A stretch of DNA of 64,000 nucleotides from Branchinecta lynchi. Its lineage: Eukaryota > Arthropoda > Branchiopoda > Anostraca > Branchinectidae. Both the position numbers and the translations under genes were made by a program. Under the pieces are notes generated by a model that worked only from the letters and a program-made list of their open reading frames with translations, was not told where the DNA came from and searched no databases. The DNA lies in contig JAKZAP010000009.1 in NCBI GenBank assembly GCA_023053575.1, positions 12,505,869-12,569,868 on the forward strand, read 5' to 3'. Of the stretch, positions 18,885 through 30,205 are shown piece after piece. Numbering within the stretch: position 1 is the stretch's first letter; every line of letters begins with the position of its first letter.

Positions 18885-19430
18885 TAGATATAGAATAGAA
18901 TAGTGTTTATTTAGCCTCAATGGGCCATACACAGATTTTATACACACGGCATACAGATTATATTAATACACTGAAAACATAATGCTCCTAGGACACATAC
19001 ATAAACTACCTTCTATTTAAATTCCCACTCACATAATCTACCACCGTTTTAATAACGTTGTCTTTAGTCGATGTCAATATACCAGGGAAGAGCAACCCTC
19101 CCCCAAACTGATCCGGTAGAGGAGACTCCTGGCACTGCCCTAAGAGGTGGGCAACAGTGTCCTCCCCAAAAGACAAATCTGACACCTGTAATTATCAATT
19201 ATTAACCCATCCTTATTTTTCCTTCTCTCAAACACCTTTTTTCTAAAACCGAGTGGTAATGAGTTTGTTCGGAGCTGGAACCAAAGTTTCAGAGTCTGTG
19301 CTGGTAGACCTAACTTAAAATAAAATTCCCTATGAAAAGTTTGCTTCAATAATTTGTAGTAATTTAGAGCCTTAGATGTTTCAGTTGTCCCATGCCAACT
19401 TTGTATCTCCTGGTCGCTTATAGATGTACT
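18885..19430 (-). pseudogene. LINE 3' end: C-terminal ORF2 with CCHC knuckle, frameshifted
   Basis: On the minus strand the translation runs through a helical, Phe/Leu/Arg-rich segment to a Cys-x2-Cys..Glu-Asp-Thr-Val-Ala-His-Leu-Leu-x2-Cys knuckle typical of the C-terminus of many non-LTR retrotransposon polymerase proteins. The frame shifts by one base in a GGGG run inside the knuckle, then stays open to a stop after Asn-Leu-Asn-Arg-Arg. A short 3' region ends in an AAATAAA and TTCTA microsatellite near 18,890. The RT and endonuclease are missing, so it is a 5'-truncated, dead copy. Confidence 0.7.
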
Positions 19431-19989
19431 AGGACGATGAAACTTGGCAGGCTTGTCAGGTACCTGAACAGATCCCTGATGCACGACGTACCCGAAGCAC
19501 GAGTCGAAGCCCTAGATATATGTTCTTGACAGAACCAGATCGTGTCGGGACTCTTTGGGGGGAGTCGGAGGTGGTTTCCCGGTATTCCGGTTATTGCGAT
19601 TTAAGATACTTCCAGATTTGCTAAGGACGATGAAACGATGAAAGATGTCAAGTGATTCGACGCTTGTCCAAAACAGTGGGTGGAGTTGTCGGGAGTCCTG
19701 GGAAATTATGTAGCTCGCATAGTGCACCGTAAAAAAAAGTTGTGCAGTATCTACCACTGGGATTAATCTTGTCTCTACAGAGATAAGATTTTCTCTAATT
19801 CCGATTAGTCTTATCCCAGTAGAGATAAGATTAATCCCAGTAGCAAATACTGCAGTTAACTTTAATCCTTACTCGGAGAAACTGTTTTACAGTGTGGTCA
19901 AACGAGTTGAATGAAACTTCGAAAGTAGAGAGGTCATATGACTTAAACGATATTTTCGGCTCCGAACCGGATTCGAGCACGGTTTGGGG
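19431..19989 (-). mobile_element. Family A central-repeat fragments
   Basis: Contains diverged units with ACTAGGACGATGAAACTTGG cores and G-rich tracts (about 19,430-19,720) and again before 19,990. No 3' hairpin end was found. A small inverted-repeat element at 19,722-19,894 interrupts it. Confidence 0.5.
19722..19894. mobile_element. MITE with CACTGTAAAA-type ends
   Basis: Outer ends GCACCGTAAAAAA and TTTTACAGTG are inverted, and nested inside is a second inverted repeat around GCAGTA..ACTGGGATTA and TAATCCCAGTAGCAAATACT. A related copy lies at 59,236-59,373. Too short to code. Confidence 0.6.
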
Positions 19990-20379
19990 GGGGGGAAGGA
20001 AGTGACGAGAGTTTCCCAAAAAGTACTTAGATTTGAGTTAAACTTGATAGGTGGTAAGGGACGATACTCTGTGTATGATCCATCTATGTGTCCGAACCAG
20101 ATTCGGCGTGGCACGTCAATAGGGATCAAATTGTACTCGTGTACTTCAAGTTGTACTGAGAACCCTTTTTCTGATCTTTAGAAGCTCGAGAACTCGGATC
20201 AAACGAGTGGATCTAAACTTGGAAGGTAAAAAAAGTAATTTGTTCTAGGTAATTCGAGGCGATGCCAGAAATGCTCAGAACTAGATATACTATTTCTAGG
20301 TCCGAACCTAGGGTGGTGACGTTCTCATCTACTTTCTTGCAGCACCTACGCGCAACACGTGTCGTATGAGCGCTCGTAG
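19990..20379. repeat. Duplicated segment, copy 2, left piece
   Basis: Matches 17,990-18,370 and includes the inverted 5' end of a family A element. It stops at the foldback element; the last seven bases, CTCGTAG (20,373-20,379), recur at 29,771-29,777. Confidence 0.75.
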
Positions 20380-20404
20380 TATGGCATGCATTTTGGGTCA
20401 AAAT

Positions 20405-20745
20405 TGTTAAAAATGTTGCCGAGAATACTCGAAATGTCGCCGAGAATCCATGAAATGTAGCTGAGAATGCTGTTTTTGTCGCCGAGATTTTTTGTGTGTA
20501 TCCGAGACTGCAATGTTTGTTGCCAAGAATGACAACTTTGTAGCGGAGATTTTCACTGAAAAACGTGTCGCCGAGAAATACGGATATGTGTTCGAAACCA
20601 AAAATCTAGTTCCCGAGATGGAACAAAGTGTCGCCGAGATTGCTAGAAATGTCGCCGAGATTTCGCGTAATGTCGCCGAGAATGCATGAAATGTCGCCGA
20701 GATTTCTTTGAAAATAACATAAAAGTCAAAAAAGTGTCGCCGAGA
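20405..20745. repeat. 21-bp subterminal array, left arm
   Basis: About 15 imperfect units of TGTCGCCGAGA plus ten variable bases, roughly 19-21 bp apart and cleanest at 20,629-20,705. Read on the plus strand most units stay in one frame as a seven-residue Asn-Val-Ala-Glu-Ile-x-Arg repeat. The mirrored array is at 29,390-29,740. Position suggests transposase-binding subterminal repeats. Confidence 0.75.
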
Positions 20746-21030
20746 ATTGGAAAAAAAAAATAAGCTTAGAACGAAAAATCTGATTTTTGAGATGGGAACA
20801 AATGTAGCCGACTTGGTGGTTGGTGAGGTCCTCCTTATTGTTCTATTTGTAAGTCCGGAACAAGTGTGATTCTTCGTTGCAGTACACGCTCACTACCATT
20901 GTAAGTGCTATATTTGCCATCGCACTCTTGTTGGTATTAGTCTACTCAATAAACAATGTGAATGTGAACAACAGTTGCTCAAAAGTAAGATCCACAAAGA
21001 AGTTTCAAAGGAAAGGATATGGCCCAGAGG

Positions 21031-21557
21031 CAGGGGCGTTGCGAAGGGGGGGGGGGGTGCAACATTCGGTAACTTATTCGGTATAATTGCCAGGATTCGG
21101 TAGTTACCACGAACATGAAGAGGTCGAGTGAAGAACTGGTCGCAGAGAAAAGGACCGATCTATGATTTCATCGATATTCCTTACTTTTATTTGTATCCTA
21201 AAACCAAGCTCTTATCAGAAATGTCTCGAAAATTCTGCCTGTGGCGCTTTTCATAATATTCACTATTTTCCGGAAAGGTGCGTCATTTAGCTAGGTTTTA
21301 AACCAATATCAGGGATCGCGATTTTTCGAAACCCTAAAAGCTAGAAGCTGCATAGAAATAGCTGAATTTGGCAGGACGAAACCAACTTAAAAAAATTTCG
21401 CCGGCGGCGCTCACTTTATGTGATCATGGGTAGTAATGACTAGTCATACAGTAGATGCTTCTGCCGGGATGTCGCTCTATCCGGTTTCTGGAAATTCTTA
21501 GGATCCTGGTGTTTTGGCTCTGCAGCCAACAACAAAAATTCACTTGCGACGCCCCTG
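21031..21557. mobile_element. hAT-like MITE nested in the left arm
   Basis: Bounded by CAGGGGCGTTGCGAA and the inverted TTGCGACGCCCCTG, with a poly(G) tract just inside the left end. CAGGGGCGT ends are common among hAT elements. It is present in both arms (right copy 28,672-29,099, shorter), so it entered before the arms were copied. No clear 8-bp duplication was found. Confidence 0.6.
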
Positions 21558-22007
21558 CTCACAGGTGCTAAGAAAGCTAGAGTAAGTATAGTCGTTGAAA
21601 GAAATATATAACTGAAACGCATTTATTTTAAGGATATGTCATCAAAAAATGTGTTACCACCTTAAAATTTTTGGAAATAATGACTTTAGCACAAAAACCT
21701 GGTTCTGGGGAGCTTGACTTTGACATGACGACTGATTTTCTCTTCCATTTAAGTCATCCACCAATAGCCTTGTATACTGGTTAGGGCTAAGGTTTAAGCA
21801 TAGCAAGTATGATAGTTTGGTTCTTGTAATAGCCTTGTCACATGGTTATGGTTAAGGTTCAAGTCTCCAAACATCGTTTGTATGGTAGTTTTGGTTCATC
21901 TTAAAAGGAAATGTCAGGGAAGCATCACTTCATAGCATCTCCATGACTGGAAGTGCAAGCCCATCTCAGAACCATGCTTGTTCATGGTTTCACATTCAAA
22001 TCCAAGA

Positions 22008-22523
22008 TCACAGCTTCTGAGAACTTAACACGTCAGCAGGGCCAGGAATTGGCTCAAGCTCACTACTTCCAAACTGTAGTTTTAATGACTTATTAGGACT
22101 GTGATTGTTCAACTCAACTTCAGAGACAAGAAGTGGTTTATCTGATAGGTGGAAATAAACAGGAAATTTCAGTCCGGTGATGCAGCTTTTCCACCTCGAA
22201 AATCCGGCTTCCTCACTACTATACATCCCCAGAGGAATATATCCTTTGCATACACGCTCCATGTACTGATTGTCAATTAATATACTTTTTCCAAATTTTG
22301 ACTATAACCCCTTGACTTCATATTTCAGGAAGTGCTCAATACTGTTCAAAACTGGAGCTTGAGCACTAGTCAGCTGCTCCTGTTGGCTTTGGGCACGAAT
22401 GATCACTGCATGGGCTTTGCCTATTCCTTCTTGCGGACCTTTAATAGCCGATTTCCCACACTGACTTCCATTATCGACAACTGCATCTAATACTTCGGAA
22501 TCCATCTTCGAATTTCCGATCAT
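22008..22523 (-). pseudogene. Broken ORF pair in left arm, unrecognised
   Basis: Two consecutive frames (22,523-22,302 and 22,262-22,008) read as one protein of about 170 residues if the intervening stop is ignored; the 39-nt bridge is also in frame (Lys-Phe-Gly-Lys-Ser-Ile-Leu-Ile). The first part is Gln/Ala/Val-rich. The second contains Ser-Arg-Trp-Lys-Ser-Cys and a Phe-Pro-Val-Tyr-Phe-His strand-like stretch. The right arm has the same frames with its own stops. I do not recognise the family; it may be a captured exon or a decayed element protein. Confidence 0.35.
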
Positions 22524-22664
22524 AATGGCCGAGGCAGTTATGTTTCTTGATCAATGACTGTGCCCTGGAAAGGAGATCAAGTTGGGCACACATAGCACTC
22601 ATCAGAAGAAACAATGGTATTCTCAAGTGTTAGGTTAACTGTGAATGAATTTGTGATAAAACAA

Positions 22665-22740
22665 TTAAAGATTCTTCCTTAAATATCTGATTTTGTGAAT
22701 TTCTTCTTTGAAAATCAGATTTTTAAGGAAGAATCTTTAA
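22665..22740. repeat. 30-bp hairpin upstream of a hammerhead-like core
   Basis: 22,665-22,694 is the inverted complement of 22,711-22,740 with one mismatch and a 16-nt loop. The hammerhead-like block follows about 40 bp later at 22,783. The mirror copy lies at 27,482-27,559. Confidence 0.8.
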
Positions 22741-22782
22741 CTCTTGTTCCACAAATTCATTTGCCAGCTTGACAGGCTTGAG

Positions 22783-22815
22783 CCTGAAAAAGACCCTTGC
22801 AAAGAAGGGCCGAAG
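22783..22815 (+). ncRNA. Degenerate hammerhead-like motif (Penelope-type)
   Basis: CCTGAAAAAGACCCTTGCAA then AGAAGGGCCGAAG matches the module at 32,860 and 42,807, but box 1 is CTGAAAA instead of CTGANGA and box 2 is GAAG instead of GAAA, so it should be inactive. Mirror copy at 27,405-27,440 on the minus strand. Confidence 0.35.
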
Positions 22816-24220
22816 TATCGCTCTTATGAAACTGTAGCTGACTTATCGGTTTGCACCATACAAGATGATTCGCAGACAGTTTGGGCTGGAGGACTATCTC
22901 CAACCTTCTATATACTCTTGATGACTATCTCTCCATGCTGATTCAGAATCTCCGGGTACCTGCAGAAGAAATGAAGAAATGCTGCCAAAGCTGTGCTGAC
23001 TCAGGATTTCAGTTGTTGAGTTTGAGTCGTTACGGACACGTTTACTCCTTCTTCCTGAGAATCACTGGCATGTTCTGAACTTAGTCATATAGAGTATTAT
23101 CCCACAACTAAAAGTTCTCCTGCTTTGGAAAGTGAACTGTTTGCTAATTCAGTCTCAGGCAAGGAGTTTTTAGCAAACTCTTTGCTTCAAAGACAATCTA
23201 GATCTGTCATGGAAGAAAAGCAAAAACGGCTCCATAGCCTGGTGCCAGAGAGCCAATGTCTGCAGATACTCACATACAATTCTCAGAAAAAGAGCCATTG
23301 ACAGTCAAAGGTATTTCAGTCAATTCTGACTCAAACTATACTAAAACATGAGCTACTTGAACCACTGAAAGAACTTTAGAGAGGCTGCAATGGCCTTGAA
23401 CTTCTGACTTTCCTTTGGTATATGATGTCCTCCTTCGGGAAACGTAAATACCTCACCAACCCAGTGGGCTGACCCCCCCCCCCCCCAAATGATACCTAGG
23501 ATTCTGAATCTCTGATTCAAGCAACTCTGGGCTTCAGTCTAACAATCCCTGAGCGTAATCTCTCAGCCTCATAAACTTTGTAGCAGGCACACTGAAAAAC
23601 AACAACATAGGTTCAGACAGTAGGGGGTCAAGAGAACATAGGTTACCTACCCTGCATTGTAAATGACATCTCGTTTTATCCATGAAATTCAATTCAAGCC
23701 TTAGGAAGACTCTGAGACCCCTCAGTGCGCACACCTTTAGTGGATTTTGAATCCTGGCAATACCTGAAACCTGGAGGTACTGAAATCCCTAACGATGTAA
23801 GAACAAAGGCTAGCAAAATTCAAGAGAAATCCAGGAGAAACCTCAAAAGAAGTCAGAAAAAAATTAATGACATTTTCTTTCTTTATCTCTTCTTATTCTT
23901 GACACTAAAAGCATAATCTTCAATGTAGAAGATTATTTTTCTTTTCATTTTCGGTGGTCTAATTATATTGTCAATAGGATGAACACAATCACTAGTCCCA
24001 GCAGACGATTCCAATATAAATTTCCCTTGTCTTTTGAAAAAACTTTAAAGTTCCTATTTAAATTGGGTAGTGGGACTGGTGGGGTCCGGGTCCGCCCCAG
24101 GGGTCTACCCGAAAATCCTCCTCCCCCCCGGCAACAAAAATCCGTCCGCCCTCCCTGAATGCAAATATATAGGAAACTAAATATATTCTGACAGCGAGTT
24201 AATGTAAACTCTATACAGAC

Positions 24221-24366
24221 AGTCGCCCCAGCGAACCCCCCCCCCCCCCGGCGGTGCGAAAAAAACTCGGGTACCGAACCACCCCGACCCTCCCCCCAAT
24301 TTCTTTCTATGAAAAGTATTTCATAGATAGGGAAGGCCACCATCACGTATTTACATTAAATCGTGT
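24221..24366. other. Central spacer of the foldback element
   Basis: 146 nt not shared between the arms, holding poly(C) tracts and CCCGACCCTCC. Flanking arm sequence (TATATATTTGCATTC plus G-runs) resembles the element at 40,018-40,850. Confidence 0.6.
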
Positions 24367-25124
24367 GTCTGTATAGAATTTACATTAACTCGCTGTCAGA
24401 ATATACTTTGTTTCCTATATATTTGCATTCAAGGAGGGCGGATGGATTTTTGTTGCCAGGGGGGAGAAGGATTTTCGGGTAGACCCCAGGGTCCCAGTTT
24501 ACCCGGACCCCACCAGTCCCACTACCAAAAAGTTTTTTTCTAAAGACAAGCGAAATTTATATTGGAATCGTCTGCTGGGACTTGTGATTGTGTTCATCCT
24601 ATTGACAATATAATTAGACCACCAACATTGAAAAGAAAAATAATCTTTTACATTGAAGATTATGCTTTTAGTGTCAAGATTAAGAAGAGATAAAGAAAGA
24701 AAATGTCATTAATTTTTTTCTGGCTTCTTTTGAGATTTCTCTTGAATTTTGCTAGCCTTTGTTCTTCCATCATTAGGAATTTCAGTACCTCCAGGTTTCA
24801 GGTATTGCCAGGATTCAAAATCGACGAAAGGTGTGCACACTGAGGGGTCAGAGGGTCTTCCAAAGGCTTGGATTGCATTTCATGGATAAAACGAGATGTC
24901 ATTTACAATGCAGGATAGGTAAACTATGTTCTCTTCAACCACTGTCTGAACCTATGTGGTTGTTTTTCAGTGTGCCTGCTACAGCAAAGTTTATTAGGCT
25001 GAGAGATTAGGCTCAGGGGATTGTTAGACTCAGGCCCAGAGTTGCTTGAATCAGAGATTCAGTATCCTAGAATCAGAGGCATCATTTGGGGGGGGGGGGG
25101 GGGGAATCAGCTCACTGGCTTTCG

Positions 25125-26810
25125 TGGGGTTCTGGAGCACCCCAGGCAAAACAGAATAACATTCAGAAAATTTAGCCTGAATTTGCAGCGGTCAAAAATT
25201 TTCAAGCTGTTAATTGTCATCAGTTATAACAAACTTGTGGGGGCTTCACTCGGAGCAAATTCCTATTATTATGGATGACCTATAAACCTTTGCCTTAAAC
25301 TTGTAAGAATTGTTGTTACTTTTTCTTGCAATTCACACAGTTTTGTGCATTTGTTTGGCCCTGTTGTTTCTTGTCTATTGTTTCTAACCAGTATAATCCT
25401 CCAGGTTAGCAAAATATCTGCCAGTCTTATATTTGAGATACTTTTTGGGATCCAAAAACGTAAGTGGAGGGATACCTATGACATCGCAAAAGTTGTCAGT
25501 CTGTCCGTCCGTCTGTCCATCTGTAAGCACGATAAATCTCGAAGGAATGAGATATTTTAATGAAACTTGGTGTGAGGATTCGTTGTGTCGTCGGACCAGT
25601 CAAGTTCGTAGATGGGCTTTGTAGCCCTACATTTAGGGGTGGGGGAGAGGGTTCAAATTAAGGGACAAACAAAATATTTCGAAACAGATAATTTGATAGT
25701 CGAATATGGGGTAAGAAGACATGCTGAACACGATGGTGAAAACCATTTTGTCATCGGACAAGTAGTTCGCCCGAAAGCCGGCCAAAACCGGAAAGTTTGA
25801 TAAAAGTAAACATTTTATTTGAAGTTGATTAAACGTTCGATTTAGGGGTAGGAAGACATGCTGAGGACGATGGTGAAAACCATTTTCTCGACGGACAAGT
25901 AGTTCGCCCGGAATCTGGCCCAAACCGGAAAGTTTGTTAAAATTAAAAGTTTTATTTTGAGTTGATTAGATGTTTGATTTAGGGCAAGAAGACATGCTGA
26001 ACACTTATGTGAAAAAATTTTCTACCTTGACATGTAGTTCCCCCCAAATCCGGCCAAAACCGGAAAATTGTTCGAAGCTTAAGTTTTAGTTCTAGTTGAT
26101 TAGATAACCGATTTAAGGGTAAGAAGAGATGCTGAATCCGTGTTTGACAGTCATATTTTACCCGGAAATTTAGTTCGACCGGAATCCGGCTGGAGTAAGA
26201 AAATTTGTGATAAGTTAAATTTTTATTTGAAGTTGATTAGATGTTCATTATTGGGGAAAGAAGATACCCTGAGTTCGTTTTTGAGCTTTCTTTTTTCGCC
26301 GCACAAGTAGTTCTGGAGTTCGGCCGAAACCAGGAAATTGGCAGAAGTGGCAGGAAGTTTTCGTCAAAACAGATATGACTTATAGGGGTAAACACACATG
26401 CTGAATCCATATCTGAACTTGGTTTTCTCAGATGAGTAGCTATCTGGCCTTAATCTGTTTCTGAATTTTAATTGTAAAAATGTTCAAGGAGTCTGGCTAA
26501 GACAAGACGCAGTTGTCTGGATCAGATATTGAATTTTTGGGATCCCATCGAAACCTTTGGTCTTGTTCAACATGCCGAAACCCTTGGAAGGGCCCCTGCG
26601 CCTCAGTCCTGTACAGTGACTTTTGTCCTCTAGATTTCCATGAAACGAGACCTCTGCCTAGAGTCATAAGATCATTCAGACAAATAATCTAGAAAAACAC
26701 TAAGAAGTAGGCGGTACAGGATTCAGGAAGTACGAGTGTCTAAATGGGTGCAGTGCTGTATTATTCATCGGCCTTCCTTCAGTGTCAACTTGATTTGCTA
26801 GATTAGTGAG
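25125..26810 (+). mobile_element. Right-arm-specific insertion carrying a complete family B element
   Basis: The left arm has only about 70 bp between the matching flanks (CTCACTGG..GTGAGGT) where the right arm has about 1.7 kb. Inside, 25,442-26,567 is a full B element: GGGATCC-type 5' end, GTCCGTCYGTC microsatellite, four or five internal repeats, and terminus TTTTTGGGATCCCATCGAAA. The rest is unassigned. The insertion postdates formation of the palindrome. Confidence 0.7.
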
Positions 26811-27481
26811 GTGTTTACCTTCTGCAAGGCCATTGCAGCCTCTCTAAAGTTCTTTCAGCGGTTCAGGTAGCTCATGTTTTAGTATAGTTTGAGTCAGAAT
26901 TGACTGAAATAACTTTGACTGTCAATGGCTCTTTTTCTGAGAATTGTATGTAAGTATCTGCAGACATTGGCTCTCTGGCACCAGGCTATGGAGCCGTTTT
27001 TGCTTTTCTTCCATGACAGATCTAGATTGTCTTTGAAGCAAAGAGTTTGCTAAAAACTCCTTGCCTGAGACTGAATTAGCAAACAGTTCACTTTCCAAAG
27101 CAGGAGAACTTTTAGTTGTGGGATAATACTCTATATGACTAAGTTCAGAACACGCCAGTGATTCTCAGGAAGAAGGAGTAAACGTGTCCGTAACGACTCA
27201 AACTCAACAACTGAAATCCTGAATCAGCACAGCTTTGGCAGCATTTCTTCATTTCTTCTGCAGGTACCCGGAGATTCTGAATCAGCATGGAGAGATAGTC
27301 ATCAAGAGTATATAGAAGGTTGGAGATAGTCCTCCAGCCCAAACTGTCTGCGAATCATCTTGTATGGTGCAAACCGATAAGTCAGCTACATTTTCATAAG
27401 AGCGATACTTCAGCCCTTCTTGGCAAGGGTCCTTTTCAGGCTCAAGCCTCTCAAGCTGGCAAATGAGTTTGTGGAAAAAGA

Positions 27482-27559
27482 ATTAAAGATTCTTCCTCAA
27501 ATATCTGATTTTCAGAGAAGAAATTCACAAAATCAGATATTTAAGGAAGAATCTTTAAT
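27482..27559. repeat. Hairpin in right arm (mirror of 22,665)
   Basis: TTAAAGATTCTTCC..CTGATTTT is inverted about 16 nt later. It is the arm counterpart of the left hairpin and likewise lies upstream of a degenerate hammerhead-like block on the minus strand (27,440-27,405). Confidence 0.75.
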
Positions 27560-27699
27560 TGTTTTACCACAAATTCATTCACAATTAACCTAACAGTTGA
27601 GAATACCATTGTTTCTTCTGATGAGTGCTATGTGTTCCCAACTTGATCTCCTTTCCAGGGCACAGTCATTGATCAAGAAACATAACTGCCTCGGCCATT

Positions 27700-28221
27700 A
27701 TGATCGGAAATTCGAAGATGGATTCCGAATTGTTAGATGCGGTTGTCGATAATGGAAGTCAGTGTGGGAAATCGGCTATTAAAGGTCCGCAAGAAGGAAT
27801 AGGCAAAGCCCATGCAGTGATCATTCGTGCCCAAAGCCAACAGGAGCAGCTGACTAGTACTCAAGCTCCAGTTTTGAACAGTATTGAGCACTTACTGAAA
27901 TATGAAGTCAAGGGGTGATAGCCAAAATTTGGAAAAAGTATATTAATTGACAATCAGTACATGGAGCGGGTATGCAAAGGATATATTCCTCAGCTTCTGG
28001 GGATCTGTAGTAGTGAGGAAGCCGGAATTTCGAGGTGGAAAAGCTGCATCACCGGACTGAAATTTCCTGTTTATTTCCACCTATCAGATAAACCACTTCT
28101 TGTCTCTGAAGTTGAGTTGAACAATCACAGTCCTAATAAGTCATTGAAACTACAGTTCGGAAGTAGTGAGCTTGAGCCAATTTCTGGCCCTGCTGACGTG
28201 TTAAGTTCTCAGAAGCTCTGA
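27700..28221 (+). pseudogene. Broken ORF pair in right arm, unrecognised
   Basis: Mirror copy of the left-arm frames (27,700-27,918 and 27,961-28,221), separated by two adjacent stops (TGA TAG) where the left arm has one. The shared break implies the open frame was already lost, or is an intron or readthrough site, when the arms were copied. Confidence 0.35.
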
Positions 28222-28671
28222 TCTTGGATTTGAATGTGAAACCATGAACAAGCATGGTTCTGAGATGGGCTTGCACTTCCAGTCATGGAGATGCTATGAA
28301 GTGCTGCTTACCTGACATTTCCTTTTAAGATGAACCAAAACTACCATACAAACGATGTTTGGAGACTTGAACCTTAACCATAACCATGTGACAAGGCTAT
28401 TGCAAGAACCAAACTATCATACTTGCTATGCTCGAACCTTAGCCCTAACCAGTATACAAGGCTATTGGTGGATGACTCAAATGGAAGAGGAAATCAGTCG
28501 TCCATGTCAAAGTCATGCTCCCCAGAACCAGGTTTTTGTGCTAAAGTCATTATTTCAAAAATTTTAAGGTGGTAACACATTTTTTGATGATATATCCGTA
28601 AAATAAATGCGTTTCAATTCTATATTTCTTTCAACGACTATACTTACTCTAGCTTTCTTAGCACCTGTGAG

Positions 28672-29099
28672 CAGGGGCGTCGCAAGTGAATTTTTGTAGT
28701 TGGCTGCAGAGCCAAAGCACCAGGATCCTAAGAATTTCTAGAAACCAGATAGAGCGACATCCCGGCAGCAGCAGCTACTGTATGACTAGTCATTACTAGC
28801 CATGATCACATAAAGTGAGCGCCGCAGGCAAGATTTTTTAAGTTCGTTTTTTCCCGCCAAATTCAGCTATTTCCATGCAGGTTCTAGCTTTTAGGGTTTC
28901 GAAAAATCGCGATCCCTAAAACTGGTTTAAAACCTAGCTAAATAAAAGTAAGGAATATCGATGAAATCATAGATCAGTCCTTTAGTCTGCGACCAGTTCT
29001 TCACTCGACCTCTTCATGTTCGTGGTAACTACCGAATCCTGGCAATTATACCGAATAAGTTACCGAAAGTTGCACCCCCCCCCTTTCACAACGCCCCTG
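28672..29099. mobile_element. hAT-like MITE nested in the right arm
   Basis: CAGGGGCGTCGCAAGTGAAT at the left and ACAACGCCCCTG at the right. Mirror of 21,031-21,557 but about 100 bp shorter. Confidence 0.6.
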
Positions 29100-29389
29100 C
29101 TTCTGAGCCATATCCTTTCCTTTGAAACTTCCTGTGGATCTTACTTTTGAGCAACTGTTGTTCACTTTCACATTGTTTATTGAGTAGACTAATACCAACA
29201 AGAGTGCAATAGCAAAAATAGCACTTACAATGGTAGTGAGTATGTACTGCAACGAAGAATCACACTTGTTCCGGACTTACAAATAGAACAATAAGGAGGA
29301 CCTCACCAACCACCAAGTCGGCTACATTTGTTCCCATCTCAAAAATCAGATTTTTTGTTCGAAGCTGTATTTTTTTTTTCAATTCTCGG

Positions 29390-29740
29390 CGACACTTTTT
29401 TCACTTGTATGTTATTTTCAAAGAAATCTCGGCGACATTTCATGCATTCTCGGCGACATTACGCGAAATCTCGGCGACATTTCTAGCAATCTCGGCGACA
29501 TTTCTAGCAATCTCGGCGACACTTTGTTCCATCTCGGGAACTAGATTTTTGGTTTCGAACGCATATCCGTATTTCTCGGCGACACGTTTTTCAGTGAAAA
29601 TCTCGGCTACAAAGTTGTCATTCTCGGCAACAAACATTGCAGTCTCGGATACACACAAAAAATCTCGGCGACAAAAACAGCATTCTCGGCTACATTTCAT
29701 GGATTCTCGGCGACATTTCGATTATTCTCGGCAACATTTT
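29390..29740. repeat. 21-bp subterminal array, right arm
   Basis: TCTCGGCGACATTTC units, the complement of the left array, ending about 30 bp before the element end. On the minus strand the seven-residue Val-Ala-Glu repeat is open for about 86 codons. Confidence 0.75.
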
Positions 29741-29770
29741 TAGCAATTTTGACCCAAAATGCATGCCATA

Positions 29771-30205
29771 CTCGTAGCTCTTATTTACAATATAACGGGC
29801 ATCAAAAAGTACTCGTGTACTTCAAGTTGTACTGAGGACCCGTTTTCTGATCTTTAAGCTGTAGAACTTGTATCAGCGTGGCAACACTGAACGTTGCATT
29901 GCTACACTTTTATTTTTAAATTGAACAAGGGCGTGTACTAAGACGTAAACTTCACGTATAGCGCTATGCACCTTGTTACGCATATTTGAACAATGCTTAA
30001 GTGACTTATGACAAATACGCATTTCTTCGCTTCGGCTTTCTGGTTGCGACATATTTAAACGTAGCATTTTCCCGTTGAATATTTGCGTATGGATTTTGTT
30101 ATTGAATTTCTGCTTTATCAGTTATGTTTGGCTGTTCATATTTATTGCGTTATGGCTTTATAGTCACGAATTATTACATTACTGCTTCACAATTTTAAAA
30201 TATAA
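29771..30205. repeat. Duplicated segment, copy 2, right piece
   Basis: Begins with the duplicated CTCGTAG and CTCTTATTT remainder of the family A end, then matches 18,384-18,805 (ATAACGGGCATCAAA to CACGAATTATTAC). No coding content. Confidence 0.75.

Larger units (their letters stand above)
20380..29770. mobile_element. 9.4-kb foldback (giant inverted-repeat) element
   Basis: The element starts TATGGCATGCATTTTGGGTC and ends in the exact complement. Almost the whole length is inverted repeat: left arm about 20,380-24,220, right arm about 24,367-29,770, with a 146-nt central spacer. CTCGTAG is duplicated on both sides (20,373-20,379; 29,771-29,777), and the uninserted copy at 18,369-18,383 has it once. 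Both arms carry a terminal array of 21-bp TGTCGCCGAGA units, a small hAT-like element, a pair of broken open frames and a hammerhead-like/hairpin module. The right arm has about 1.7 kb of extra sequence including a B element. Long arms, subterminal arrays and a 7-bp duplication fit foldback elements such as the P-superfamily Galileo group, but no transposase was found, so the superfamily is open. Confidence 0.85.
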
